Positions 1 through 8,535 of a stretch of 64,000 bases of DNA are shown piece after piece. Each line of letters starts with the position of its first letter. Within the stretch, counting starts at the first letter, position 1. The translations under genes and the position numbers were made by a program. The stretch is from positions 2,625,501 to 2,689,500 of the forward strand of contig NZ_CP130565.1 in assembly GCF_030534335.1 (NCBI RefSeq). The letters run 5' to 3'. The stretch is from Marivirga harenae. GTDB taxonomy: Bacteria > Bacteroidota > Bacteroidia > Cytophagales > Cyclobacteriaceae. The notes beneath the pieces are model-generated. The model searched no databases. It saw only the letters and a list, made by a program, of their open reading frames with translations, and was not told where the DNA came from.

Positions 1-274
1 TGACCAAATATTTGAAATCTTCAGGTAAGCCTTCCTCTCTGAAAATTCTTTCAATGATCGGCATATACATATCCACGCGCTCCAGTTTCTTTTGGAAATA
101 AGTTTCACTTCTGGTGAGAGCGTCCACATCAGCTTGAATGTCCTTTATAGCTCCTGTGGTAAGTCGAAGTTCCATGTTTGCAAATTCCATTCTAGAAGGA
201 ACTTGCTGAGCACAAAGCTTTACAACTGTAAGTACAAATATTGCTGATGTGAAAAGAGAAAGTTTTATATTCAT
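1..274 (-). CDS. Lytic murein transglycosylase-like protein, N-terminal part (runs off window)
   Basis: The reading frame opens with ATG at 274 and continues without a stop to base 1, giving 91 residues of the N-terminus; the rest lies left of the window. It begins with a signal peptide (Lys near the start, hydrophobic stretch, then a CAQQ cleavage region). The segment YMPIIERIFREEGLPEDFKY is typical of the region just before the SLT domain in MltD-type transglycosylases, which cleave peptidoglycan glycan strands in the periplasm. Its start codon overlaps the stop of the upstream O-methyltransferase as ATGA (271-274), so the two are probably translationally coupled. The catalytic domain is not visible, so the family call is an inference. 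Confidence 0.6.
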   Translation of the reverse strand, partial: MNIKLSLFTSAIFVLTVVKLCAQQVPSRMEFANMELRLTTGAIKDIQADVDALTRSETYFQKKLERVDMYMPIIERIFREEGLPEDFKYLV

Positions 275-915
275 TTTTTTCTTAAAATCATTAATCCATC
301 TCGGATGGGAAATAACACATTTTGAACTCTATCATCTTGATGCACAAATTCGTTGAAATTCAGCATACTTTCAGTATCCTTGTCTAGTTTTTTTCTGTTT
401 TTTTCTAATACTTTTCCGCTCCACAATACATTGTCGACCAAAATATATCCGCCTTTTCTCACTTGTTCAATACAAAGTTGGTAGTAGTTTAAATAATTTG
501 ATTTATCTGCATCTATAAACACCATATCCCAAGTTTTATTGAGAGTTGGTATGATGTCCAATGCCTTTCCAATTTTCACTTCTATTTGGTCTGAGAAAAG
601 TGACGCCTGAAAATAAGATTTTACCCGATCTGCTAATTCTTCGTTTACATCTAGGGTAATCAGTTTTCCATTTTCTTTTAATCCTTCTGCCATACAAAGA
701 GCCGAGTAGCCCGTGTAAGTGCCGATTTCCAAGATGTTTTCAGGCTGAATCATATGAGATAGCATCGATAATACCCTGCCTTGCAAATGTCCGCTTAACA
801 TACGGGGTTTTAAAACTTCGGTATGTGTTTCCCTGTTGATTTTATGGAGTAACTCATTCTCAGGCTCGGTATGAGCTTCAATATATTTGTCTAAGTCAGG
901 ATCTAGGAATTCCAT
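271..915 (-). CDS. SAM-dependent O-methyltransferase (family 3, CCoAMT-like)
   Basis: A 214-residue protein, the usual length for the class I family-3 O-methyltransferases that move a methyl group from SAM to a catechol-like hydroxyl using a divalent metal. The SAM-binding motif is visible (LEIGTYTGYSAL, about residues 62-73). The metal-binding acidic motifs follow: FIDADKSNYLNYY in the middle, then VDNVLWSGKV. It sits only 2 bases downstream of the M16 peptidase gene and overlaps the following transglycosylase-like gene by ATGA, so all three form one operon. The natural substrate cannot be told from sequence. Confidence 0.85.
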   Translation of the reverse strand: MEFLDPDLDKYIEAHTEPENELLHKINRETHTEVLKPRMLSGHLQGRVLSMLSHMIQPENILEIGTYTGYSALCMAEGLKENGKLITLDVNEELADRVKSYFQASLFSDQIEVKIGKALDIIPTLNKTWDMVFIDADKSNYLNYYQLCIEQVRKGGYILVDNVLWSGKVLEKNRKKLDKDTESMLNFNEFVHQDDRVQNVLFPIRDGLMILRKK

Positions 916-917
916 AT

Positions 918-2156
918 TTATCTTCTTTTAGCTTTATAAGTTAAGATGCTCAATCGATCATCTTCGAATATCTCATGGGCGGTATTTTGTAAATCCTTAG
1001 CTGAAATTTGCTTTATTTGTTCAAAAAGCTCATCTAAAGATTCGATTTTATCTTTATCTAATAAACTCCTGCCCAACATCAACATATAGCTCATATTATT
1101 TTCTTCTGCCATTGCCAATTGTCCCATAAGTTGTTGTTTGGCAACATGCAATTGCAAACTGCCTAGAGGCTGATCTTTCAATTTTTTGAGTTCCTTTTTT
1201 ACCAGTTTTATGCTTTTCGGAAGCTGACCAGGGTCTGTCCCGAAAAATATGCTGAAAAGAGCAGTATCAGTGAATGGATGATAGCCAGCATCAATAGCAT
1301 ACACAAATCCGTATTTTTCGCGTAGGGCCATATTTAAGCGACTATTCATTCCAGGCCCACCTAAAATATTGACCAACATAAAAAATGCAAGTCTTTTGGG
1401 ATGATGAATAGGGTAGGCGGTGGTACCAATCGCACATTGAGATTGAGAAATTTCTTTATCGAAATTCAAGGTGTTAGGTTGATAAACTTCAAAAGGAATT
1501 CTTTCTCTTTTCCTTTTATGATGTGCAATGGGCTCTAAGTATTTCTTAACATAGCGTTCCAATTTTCTCTCAGGAATATCACCTACGATCGAAAAAACCG
1601 TTCGCTCTGTATCTAAATTTTCTTCTAAAAATTCTAAGAAATGATTTCGAGTAAAGCTTTTGAGGCTTTCTTCAGTTCCTAAAATATTGTTTCCAAGTGG
1701 GTGTCCTGAAAAAATGACTTCATCGAATTGATCTTGAATATCATCTTCAGGTGAATCTTTGTACATCGCCATTTCTTCTAAAATGACCTGCCGTTCTTTT
1801 TCAATTTGTCTTTCAGGGAAAATGGATTGGAAGGTGATATCCACCAATAAATCCATGGCTTTATCGAGATATTGCTCCAAAACAGATGCATGGAAAAATA
1901 TTTTCTCTTTGGTAGTGTAGGCATTCAACTCACCTCCGACAGAGTCCAATCTGTTGAGAATGTGAAAGGTCTTACGTTTTTTGGTGCCTTTAAAAGCCAT
2001 ATGTTCCCAAAAATGGGCAATACCCACCTGATGTGGTTTTTCATCACGGCTTCCAATGTCCAAAGCGAATCCGCAATGGACTATTTTAGAGTTACTTACT
2101 GGTTGGTGGATCACCCGGATCCCGTTTTCTAATGTCTTTACTTTATATTGATTCAT
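918..2156 (-). CDS. M16 family zinc metallopeptidase (insulinase-like, processing-peptidase type)
   Basis: A 412-residue single-unit M16 peptidase of the pitrilysin/mitochondrial-processing-peptidase type. The inverted zinc motif HxxEH is present as HFWEH (residues 48-52), and the third zinc ligand is expected in the helix ERQVILEEMAMYKDSPED. The later HPLGNNILGTEESL segment and the C-terminal M16_C half are typical. There is no obvious signal peptide, so it is probably cytoplasmic. It is the first gene of the leftward operon with the O-methyltransferase (2-base gap) and is divergent from the glycosyltransferase at 2277. The 120-base gap holds a -7-like TAGTTTTG at 2236-2243 facing the glycosyltransferase. 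Confidence 0.9.
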   Translation of the reverse strand: MNQYKVKTLENGIRVIHQPVSNSKIVHCGFALDIGSRDEKPHQVGIAHFWEHMAFKGTKKRKTFHILNRLDSVGGELNAYTTKEKIFFHASVLEQYLDKAMDLLVDITFQSIFPERQIEKERQVILEEMAMYKDSPEDDIQDQFDEVIFSGHPLGNNILGTEESLKSFTRNHFLEFLEENLDTERTVFSIVGDIPERKLERYVKKYLEPIAHHKRKRERIPFEVYQPNTLNFDKEISQSQCAIGTTAYPIHHPKRLAFFMLVNILGGPGMNSRLNMALREKYGFVYAIDAGYHPFTDTALFSIFFGTDPGQLPKSIKLVKKELKKLKDQPLGSLQLHVAKQQLMGQLAMAEENNMSYMLMLGRSLLDKDKIESLDELFEQIKQISAKDLQNTAHEIFEDDRLSILTYKAKRR

Positions 2157-2276
2157 TCATTCCCCCGCTTCAATGCAAAACTACAAATTATCTTTCTTTT
2201 TAAAGAAGTAATGAGTACCACAAAAGAAATTTATTTAGTTTTGAGTTGTGACAAAATGAAGATTTAATTTTTTAAT

Positions 2277-3413
2277 ATGCATATAGCTTTCGAAGCCAAG
2301 CGTGCTTTCAATAATTTTACGGGATTAGGCAATTATAGTCGGTTTGTAATTTCTGCCTTGAAAGAACAGTATCCCAAGGAGCAGTATTCACTTTTCACAC
2401 CTCAAGTGTCTACACGTGATGAAGCCGCCCATTTTTTGAAGGAAAATAAAGAAATTACTGTCTTACCTTCAGGCTTATGGAAAGCAGGCGCTCTCAAAAG
2501 TGCTTGGCGCTCTAAAAGAATCGGCAAATTGGCAGAGAAGGAAGATGTGGATGTATTTCATGGACTTAGCAATGAATTGCCCTCGGGCTTAAAAAATAGG
2601 ACGAAGAAAATTGTCACTATTCACGATTTAATATTTTTGAGATATCCTGATTTTTATCCTTTCATAGATAGGAGGATTTATAAAAAGAAATTTAAGTCTG
2701 CATGTAAAAAGGCAGATGAAATTATTGCGATCAGCGAACAAACTAAAAAAGATATCATAGAATTTTTTGACATTGATTCGTCTAAGATCCATGTGGTTTA
2801 TCAGGGTGTTCACCCCATCTATAAGCAGGAATTGAAAACCAGAAGGTTGTTGTACCTATTGGATCAATACAGCTTACATCAGCCTTATTTTTTGTATGTA
2901 GGTTCAATCGAAGACAGGAAAAATGCTAAGGATTTGGTACAAGCTTTTAAATTGGTTTTGGATCAAGTAAATCATGATTTACTGCTGTTGATTGTAGGAA
3001 AGAGAACGGATTATCAAAAAGAAGTGGAAAAGGAAATTAATGATTTGAGGCTTGATCAAAATGTTCGGATTTACAATAATATCCCATTCACTGAATTGCC
3101 TTATCTCTATAAAGGAGCGGTAGCTTCTGTGTATCCATCGAGTTTTGAAGGTTTTGGAATCCCTGTGTTAGAATCCCTTTCTGTCGGTACTTCTGTGGTG
3201 ACGGGCAATCAATCCGCTATGAAAGAAGCAGGAGGGAAGCATGCACTTTATGCGAATCCAAAAAATCATGAAGAATTAGCTTCGCAAATGGTGAAACTAG
3301 CAGATGATAATGCGTTTAATGAGCAGTTGCTTGTTGGCGTAGAGGGACACTTAGTGCAGTTTTCGGCCGAAAAAATAGCTGGAGATTTGATGGGCATTTA
3401 TAAAGCCCCCTAA
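2277..3413 (+). CDS. Glycosyltransferase family 4 (GT-B fold)
   Basis: A 378-residue retaining GT4 glycosyltransferase. The N-terminal domain starts with MHIAFEAKRAFNNFTGLGNY, a form common in mannosyl/rhamnosyl-type GT4 enzymes, and includes the loop VTIHDLIFLRYPDFYP. The C-terminal nucleotide-sugar domain has YVGSIEDRKN and the diagnostic E-x7-E motif (EGFGIPVLE), which holds the donor sugar. The gene is alone on the + strand between leftward operons. Its last codons and stop lie in a CCCC-rich repeat (see 3400-3426). Donor and acceptor are unknown; position beside glycogen genes does not prove a role in glycogen. Confidence 0.85.
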   Translation: MHIAFEAKRAFNNFTGLGNYSRFVISALKEQYPKEQYSLFTPQVSTRDEAAHFLKENKEITVLPSGLWKAGALKSAWRSKRIGKLAEKEDVDVFHGLSNELPSGLKNRTKKIVTIHDLIFLRYPDFYPFIDRRIYKKKFKSACKKADEIIAISEQTKKDIIEFFDIDSSKIHVVYQGVHPIYKQELKTRRLLYLLDQYSLHQPYFLYVGSIEDRKNAKDLVQAFKLVLDQVNHDLLLLIVGKRTDYQKEVEKEINDLRLDQNVRIYNNIPFTELPYLYKGAVASVYPSSFEGFGIPVLESLSVGTSVVTGNQSAMKEAGGKHALYANPKNHEELASQMVKLADDNAFNEQLLVGVEGHLVQFSAEKIAGDLMGIYKAP

Positions 3414-3426
3414 GCCCCAATTGGGG
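3400..3426. repeat. CCCC/GGGG palindromic interspersed-repeat fragment at a gene end
   Basis: The tail of the glycosyltransferase gene runs into AAGCCCCCTAAG followed by the perfect 12-base palindrome CCCCAATTGGGG (3415-3426). The surrounding DNA is strongly AT-rich, so this C/G-rich block stands out. Similar C-run/G-run palindromes recur between genes in many Bacteroidota genomes as small interspersed repeats. Whether this one is repeated elsewhere cannot be tested inside the window. It could also fold as a short transcript-end hairpin, though no T-run follows. Confidence 0.45.
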
Positions 3427-3662
3427 AAAGACACGGAACTCACGTCATGAGTAGGTTGGTAACTGCAGTTCGGTCTGAAAGTAGGTGGTACTAATTAGAT
3501 AAGAAATGTGAATAAAGCTGAGATAAACATTTTTATTAGGGAAATGAAATATAATAGACGGAAAAATTAACGACTGCTGTTAAAATACTATCATCTGAAC
3601 TAGAGATAATTTGCAACCTAAGACCTATCACCGAAAACATTAACCCACTAGTAATTCCGTTT
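3427..3662. other. Intergenic stretch, no gene seen
   Basis: The gap between the convergent GT4 and GH57-like genes has no coding frame I can support. It contains a 10-base perfect palindrome AACTGCAGTT around 3460 but no T-run that would make a clear terminator. The unusual GC-richer left part may belong to the repeat at 3400-3426. Confidence 0.4.
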
Positions 3663-4658
3663 TCACTTATACCGCAAACTAATATCCGTCAACCAATTCA
3701 TGCTGCTAATAAAATGATCGTATCCTTCTTCTTTGCTAGTTTGATTGATTTGCAACAGGTGGTCGGGTTGGCATAACAGCATTAAAAGCTTATAATCTTC
3801 ATCTGATAATTTTTCATGAAATTGGTTAACCAAATTAGCAGCTTGTTTCAATAATGCTTTTTGCAATGGATTATTCGTGTAATCAGGTATTTTATGCTCC
3901 CATGAAGGAGAACTTAATGGCAAACTTACTGCATAAACAGAGTGCTCATCAGAACTGTCTAGCATGAACAACTCTTGAATTTGCTTATTATTTGACACGC
4001 CTTTGTCTATAAAATCAGAGTTGTAGGCACTTCCATAACCATTCACCAGGCTAATTTGAAAATTGTCTGGACCGTCACCATTAGAAAGTAATATATTGAA
4101 GGGCTGTGCGGTATTCGATTTATACACTTGACCAGAATGCTTCCCCGCCAAATGCCAGGGGTTTGCGGTGGCAATAATTCCTTGATAACCTAGCGCATTT
4201 ACTATTTCAGCGACTTGATCATCGTACAAGCAAGCTGTATTAATGAAAATCCCAGGCTTCTTTTCAAAATATTCATTTAATCCATCCAGATATAATTCGA
4301 CCTCTTTTTTGAATAAAAGTGGAGAACATAAGTAACTGAATGAATGATAGGCACATGAACCTACCAATTGTATTTTTCCAGTATCAACTTGTTTTTTGAT
4401 CTCCAACATCAAATTTGTGTCATGCTGTTTGAGAAATTTCAAAAATGGTAAACTGAAAAACACTAATGGCATTTTTCTTTCATCCGCCATTTTTAATACA
4501 GTTTTCAATTTTGAATGAACCAAATCAGCGAAATCATTGACAAAATCTTGCTGACTTTTAAGTTCATTTATGGCTGAATGATTTTTTCCAATATCTAAAA
4601 ATGATAATCTTTTTACCTCCAGCGGGTGATTGAAATGTATGATTTGGTAATTATCCAT
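3663..4658 (-). CDS. GH57-like protein lacking catalytic motifs (probable pseudoenzyme)
   Basis: 331 residues that line up with the catalytic barrel of Bacteroidota GH57 alpha-amylases: an opening HFNHPLEVKRLSFLDIGKNH, then GKIQLVGSCAYHSFSYL, then FINTACLYDDQVAEIVNALG. In active members the first region reads HQP, here NHP (residues 10-12), and the nucleophile Glu sits in an NTELIY-type motif, here NTACLY (140-145) with Ala142 in its place. The usual DYETFGEH-type acid/base region is not recognisable, and the protein is shorter than usual. The gene starts 3 bases after the stop of the GT4 glucan synthase-like gene, so they are surely co-expressed. I infer a binding or regulatory role on glucan; residual or different chemistry is not excluded. 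Confidence 0.7.
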   Translation of the reverse strand: MDNYQIIHFNHPLEVKRLSFLDIGKNHSAINELKSQQDFVNDFADLVHSKLKTVLKMADERKMPLVFFSLPFLKFLKQHDTNLMLEIKKQVDTGKIQLVGSCAYHSFSYLCSPLLFKKEVELYLDGLNEYFEKKPGIFINTACLYDDQVAEIVNALGYQGIIATANPWHLAGKHSGQVYKSNTAQPFNILLSNGDGPDNFQISLVNGYGSAYNSDFIDKGVSNNKQIQELFMLDSSDEHSVYAVSLPLSSPSWEHKIPDYTNNPLQKALLKQAANLVNQFHEKLSDEDYKLLMLLCQPDHLLQINQTSKEEGYDHFISSMNWLTDISLRYK

Positions 4659-4661
4659 TTT

Positions 4662-5867
4662 TTATACTTGCTTTAGTGCTGATAAAATTTCAGATGAAAC
4701 ATCTTTCCAGTTTCTTTTCTTAACAGACGCTGCGTTTTCTTTGGCGACTTTTAAAGATTGCTTTTTGTCAGCCAGTAGTGCTCGAACAGCTGTTGCATAT
4801 GCAGCTGCATCTTTTGTAGTCACTGTGTTTACATTACTTAAAACTTCAGCCACGCCACAATTTTTTGATAAAACTAGTGGCACTTCCAAACTCACAGCCT
4901 CCAAAGCAGATAGACCAAAGGGCTCTGATAATGACGGCATCACCATCGCTTGAGAAGCTTTCATGACAGCAAAAACATCCTCCTGCGGTAAAAAACCTGT
5001 GAAATGAATTTTATCCATTAGTCCTTTTTCAGTAGCAGACGAAATCATTTCTTCCATCAATTCACCTTGCCCAACGACAACAAATCGAAGTTTATTCTCC
5101 TTTTGTATTAGTGCTTCTGCAATATCTATAAAGGTCGTAGCACCCTTTTGTAAACTTAATCTTCCACAAAAAAGAACAATATCCTCTTTGAATGGGGCCT
5201 TATAAGCAGATGGTTTTAATTCATTAATTCCATGATGGATTACCTTGATCTTGGAAGCTGAAATACCGTATTCTTTTACCATTATGTTTTTATGGTACTT
5301 GCTCACGGCTATTACTAAATCAGCTTTCTGCATGCCTTCCCTTTCCAAGTCAAATAACCATGAATTGCTTTTTTTTCCACTACGATCGTAATCCAAGGCA
5401 TGAATATGCAAAACAAAAGGTTTTTTACTCAACTCTTTTAATTGCTTGGATGCAGGAATGGCGGTCCAATCATGCGCATAAATAATATCAAAATCTAGAT
5501 TCCTGCTTTTGGAAATGATTTTTTGGCTGAAATCCTCTAATGCTTCTTGTACAGAAATTTCAATATTATCATTGTATTGCTCTTCAATTTCAACACTTCC
5601 AGCGTAAAAATAGGGATTGAGTTCACTTTTAACAGACAGGTGAACTAAATCGGCATTCAATTGCTGTTGGTTAGTGAGCTTTTGTCTATTGACTGTTTCA
5701 ATTCTACTTTGCTCAGTTTCTTGCTCCGCTAATTCATCTGCACTCTCGACCGAGAATAATTTCAGATGCACCTTTTCAGCTAAATGCTGAGCAATATGAT
5801 AGCATGCGATTCCCAGTCCGCTGTTCTGTGGGCTTGGTTTTCCTGGTCCGATCATCAAAACTTCCAT
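4662..5867 (-). CDS. GT4 glycosyltransferase, glycogen/starch synthase-like
   Basis: A 401-residue GT-B protein. The N-terminus MEVLMIGPGKPSPQNSGLGI resembles the start of bacterial/archaeal glucan synthases, and DIIYAHDWTAIPA is the usual glycogen-synthase-type acceptor-domain motif. The donor domain shows CGRLSLQKGATTFIDIA and the E-x7-E motif EPFGLSALE. I chose ATG at 5867 over a TTG two codons upstream. It is the middle gene of a tight leftward operon: 21 bases after GH31 and 3 bases before the GH57-like gene. That context suggests alpha-glucan synthesis or remodelling, but the exact product is unproven. Confidence 0.8.
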   Translation of the reverse strand: MEVLMIGPGKPSPQNSGLGIACYHIAQHLAEKVHLKLFSVESADELAEQETEQSRIETVNRQKLTNQQQLNADLVHLSVKSELNPYFYAGSVEIEEQYNDNIEISVQEALEDFSQKIISKSRNLDFDIIYAHDWTAIPASKQLKELSKKPFVLHIHALDYDRSGKKSNSWLFDLEREGMQKADLVIAVSKYHKNIMVKEYGISASKIKVIHHGINELKPSAYKAPFKEDIVLFCGRLSLQKGATTFIDIAEALIQKENKLRFVVVGQGELMEEMISSATEKGLMDKIHFTGFLPQEDVFAVMKASQAMVMPSLSEPFGLSALEAVSLEVPLVLSKNCGVAEVLSNVNTVTTKDAAAYATAVRALLADKKQSLKVAKENAASVKKRNWKDVSSEILSALKQV

Positions 5868-5888
5868 GGGCAATTTTTTATAAGGTTA

Positions 5889-8309
5889 CTATTTTATGAT
5901 TTCAATTGTAGTAAATTCTTTACTAACGATAAATGTTGAATTAGCGATGGTACTAATTGTATGACCATCTACTATTACTTTTTCAATATTTTCAAATCCA
6001 TGTAGAATCACTTCAAATCCTTTATTTCCACTTTCAAATTCTTTGTCCAGATTATGATGAATGATTACACCATTATCAACGGGCTTTTGAATAAAAGTGT
6101 GCAAAGTACTGATACCCATTTCAAAATCTTTGGTCAGTCCATCATCTTCATATAATTCGCTTTCTGTTTCTTCTAAAGCTTTATAAACGTGAAGTTTGAT
6201 GTTTTCGGGAATGAATTCATCCACATACTGCATTTTATCCTGCATAGGGAGAATTGCTCCCGCTTTTACAAACATTGGAATTTGATCCAAAGGAGTTTGG
6301 ACAGTAATTTCCCTTTTTCCCGATAATATCTCATCAGTCCAGAAATTATACCATTTGCCCTCAGGCAAATACATCATTCTTTCAGTTACTTTAGGAGCGG
6401 AAACCGGGCAAATCAGTAAATACTGGCCTAACAGAAATTCTTCTTCTCTGTCCAAAGTCTCAGTATCGTTTTGATATACTAAAGATATCGACCGCAACAT
6501 AGGTTTAGCATTTTCTGCATATTGCCAATAGGTCGTATAGAGGTATGGCATGATTTCATACCTCATTTCGATAAATCTTCTTACAATGTTCAAATATTTT
6601 TCTTCAAACTGCCAAGGCTCTTTGTCGCCATGGTCTCCTGATGAATGCGTTCGGAAAAATGGATGGAAAGTAGCCATTTGAATCCAACGAGTATACAGTT
6701 CTCCATCAGGGGCTCCGATGAATCCCCCTACGTCAGAGCCAGAGAAAGAAACACCCGAAGCACTTAATCTTTGGCACTGAATATTGGCAATTTTCAAATG
6801 CTCCCATGAGGCCATATTATCTCCTGTCCAAACAGAGCTGAATCTTTGAATTCCTGCATATGCTGAGCGGGTGATGGTAAAGCTTCTGTTATTTCCTGAA
6901 AATTGCTCTAAGCCTTCGTAGGTTGCTCTGGCCATTTGCATTCCGTAAACATTATGTCCTTTTCGATGGCTACACGGATGACCGTCATAATCATGTCTTA
7001 CATCACGTGGAAATGTGCCTTCTTCAAATACTGCAGGCTCGTTCATATCATTCCAAACGCCAGCCACTCCATCTTGTACTAGTCCTCCGAATAATCCTGA
7101 CCACCATTTCCTTGCTGCAGGATTTGTGAAGTCAGGGAAATGGCAAGGACCAGGCCAAACACTGCCTTTAAATCTGGCACCATCCATTCTTTGGCAGAAA
7201 TAATTATGGTGAACACCTTGTTGAAAAACTGTATAGAGCGGATCAATTTTAATTCCGGGGTCAACAATTACGATGGTCTTAAATCCATCTTCCTTCAAAT
7301 CGGCAATCATCTGCTTTGGATTTGGGAACCTTTCATTATTCCAGGTAAAGATTCTATAGCCATCCATGTAATCAATATCTAAATGGATCACATCGCATGG
7401 AATTTTCTTGTCGCGGAAGTTATTAGCCAATTCACGAACTGTTTGCTCAGGATAATAGCTCCATTTACTCTGATGGTAACCTAATGCCCATTTTGGTGGG
7501 AGAGGGGATCTTCCTGTCAGCTCGGTGTAATCTTGCACTACATTTTCTAACTTAGGACCATAGATGAAGTAATATCGCATTTCCCCTCCTTGTGCCCAAA
7601 AACTTAAGGCCTCTTTTCTCTCATGCCCAAAATCAAAGAATGTCCGAAAAGAATTGTCTAAGAAGATACCATAGCCTTCTCCATCATTCAAACCCATAAA
7701 GAACGGAATGTTTTTATAAACAGGGTCTGTTTCATTGCCATATCCATAGCAATCGGTGCCCCATAATTCTCTACGAGTTCCATTTAAATTTAGACTGCCT
7801 GTTTTATCGCCTAAGCCGTAATATTTATTATTTTTCGAAGATTTTAAGGTAGAAATAACCACATGTCCACCAAATCTTTTTTCATCTTTCCAATGATAGC
7901 CTTTTTCATCTTCAACTAACATTTTTCCATCCTTATCAAGGATTTTGATTGTTGCATCTGATTTTTTAATGATGCACTTGAGCAAATCAGTACTGACAAT
8001 TAATGCATCTTGAGATGTCTCGAAATGATAATTCGTATTTTCAAATTCGAATTCTGGATCAATTGCGTAAGAAAAGTCATTTTCAAAATATCCATCATTG
8101 GCGTAACGGAATTTTAGGATTTTCTCACTAATAATACTGAGTTCCAAGGAAGAGTGTTGGGCATAAATTTTTATTTTGCCTTTTTTCTGTTTCCAGCTGA
8201 TGATTCCACCAGGATAAAATTCCTCTTCCTTGTGCTCTTTAAATTTTTCTATATAATTGCCTTCAAAATCCTTCGCAGACTCCTCAGCTTTATCTTTATT
8301 TTCTTCCAT
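5889..8309 (-). CDS. GH31 alpha-glucosidase
   Basis: An 806-residue family 31 glycoside hydrolase that releases glucose from alpha-glucan ends. The (beta/alpha)8 barrel carries the nucleophile motif WNDMNEP (Asp421), and the acid/base is expected at Asp497 in WTGDNMASWEHL. GSDVGGFIGAP and the FHPFFRTHS substrate-site motif are also clear. An N-terminal galactose-mutarotase-like domain and C-terminal beta domains frame the barrel. No signal peptide is present, so it probably acts in the cytoplasm on glycogen or maltodextrin. It heads the operon with the GT4 and GH57-like genes and is divergent from the glycogen synthase (226-base gap). Confidence 0.93.
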   Translation of the reverse strand: MEENKDKAEESAKDFEGNYIEKFKEHKEEEFYPGGIISWKQKKGKIKIYAQHSSLELSIISEKILKFRYANDGYFENDFSYAIDPEFEFENTNYHFETSQDALIVSTDLLKCIIKKSDATIKILDKDGKMLVEDEKGYHWKDEKRFGGHVVISTLKSSKNNKYYGLGDKTGSLNLNGTRRELWGTDCYGYGNETDPVYKNIPFFMGLNDGEGYGIFLDNSFRTFFDFGHERKEALSFWAQGGEMRYYFIYGPKLENVVQDYTELTGRSPLPPKWALGYHQSKWSYYPEQTVRELANNFRDKKIPCDVIHLDIDYMDGYRIFTWNNERFPNPKQMIADLKEDGFKTIVIVDPGIKIDPLYTVFQQGVHHNYFCQRMDGARFKGSVWPGPCHFPDFTNPAARKWWSGLFGGLVQDGVAGVWNDMNEPAVFEEGTFPRDVRHDYDGHPCSHRKGHNVYGMQMARATYEGLEQFSGNNRSFTITRSAYAGIQRFSSVWTGDNMASWEHLKIANIQCQRLSASGVSFSGSDVGGFIGAPDGELYTRWIQMATFHPFFRTHSSGDHGDKEPWQFEEKYLNIVRRFIEMRYEIMPYLYTTYWQYAENAKPMLRSISLVYQNDTETLDREEEFLLGQYLLICPVSAPKVTERMMYLPEGKWYNFWTDEILSGKREITVQTPLDQIPMFVKAGAILPMQDKMQYVDEFIPENIKLHVYKALEETESELYEDDGLTKDFEMGISTLHTFIQKPVDNGVIIHHNLDKEFESGNKGFEVILHGFENIEKVIVDGHTISTIANSTFIVSKEFTTIEIIK

Positions 8310-8535
8310 ATTAAAGTATTACTATTTAGCGATTTATCGCCAATTCCAATACAAATTAACTACTTATTGTAGTTAATACACTAAGTATTTGCTTATTTTT
8401 TTTAAATTAAGGTTCTAAGACTAAAAGCTATTTTAATTTAACAAAACTGGATTGATTTTCACTCCATTTGGTCTTATTTACAGATTATTCTTATAAATTA
8501 AGTATTCTATTCCAGATATTGAGAAACGAACAAGT

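Noticed and set aside
6923-7382. Several open frames opposite the GH31 gene
   Set aside because: They are antisense shadows of a conserved coding region and show no family motifs.
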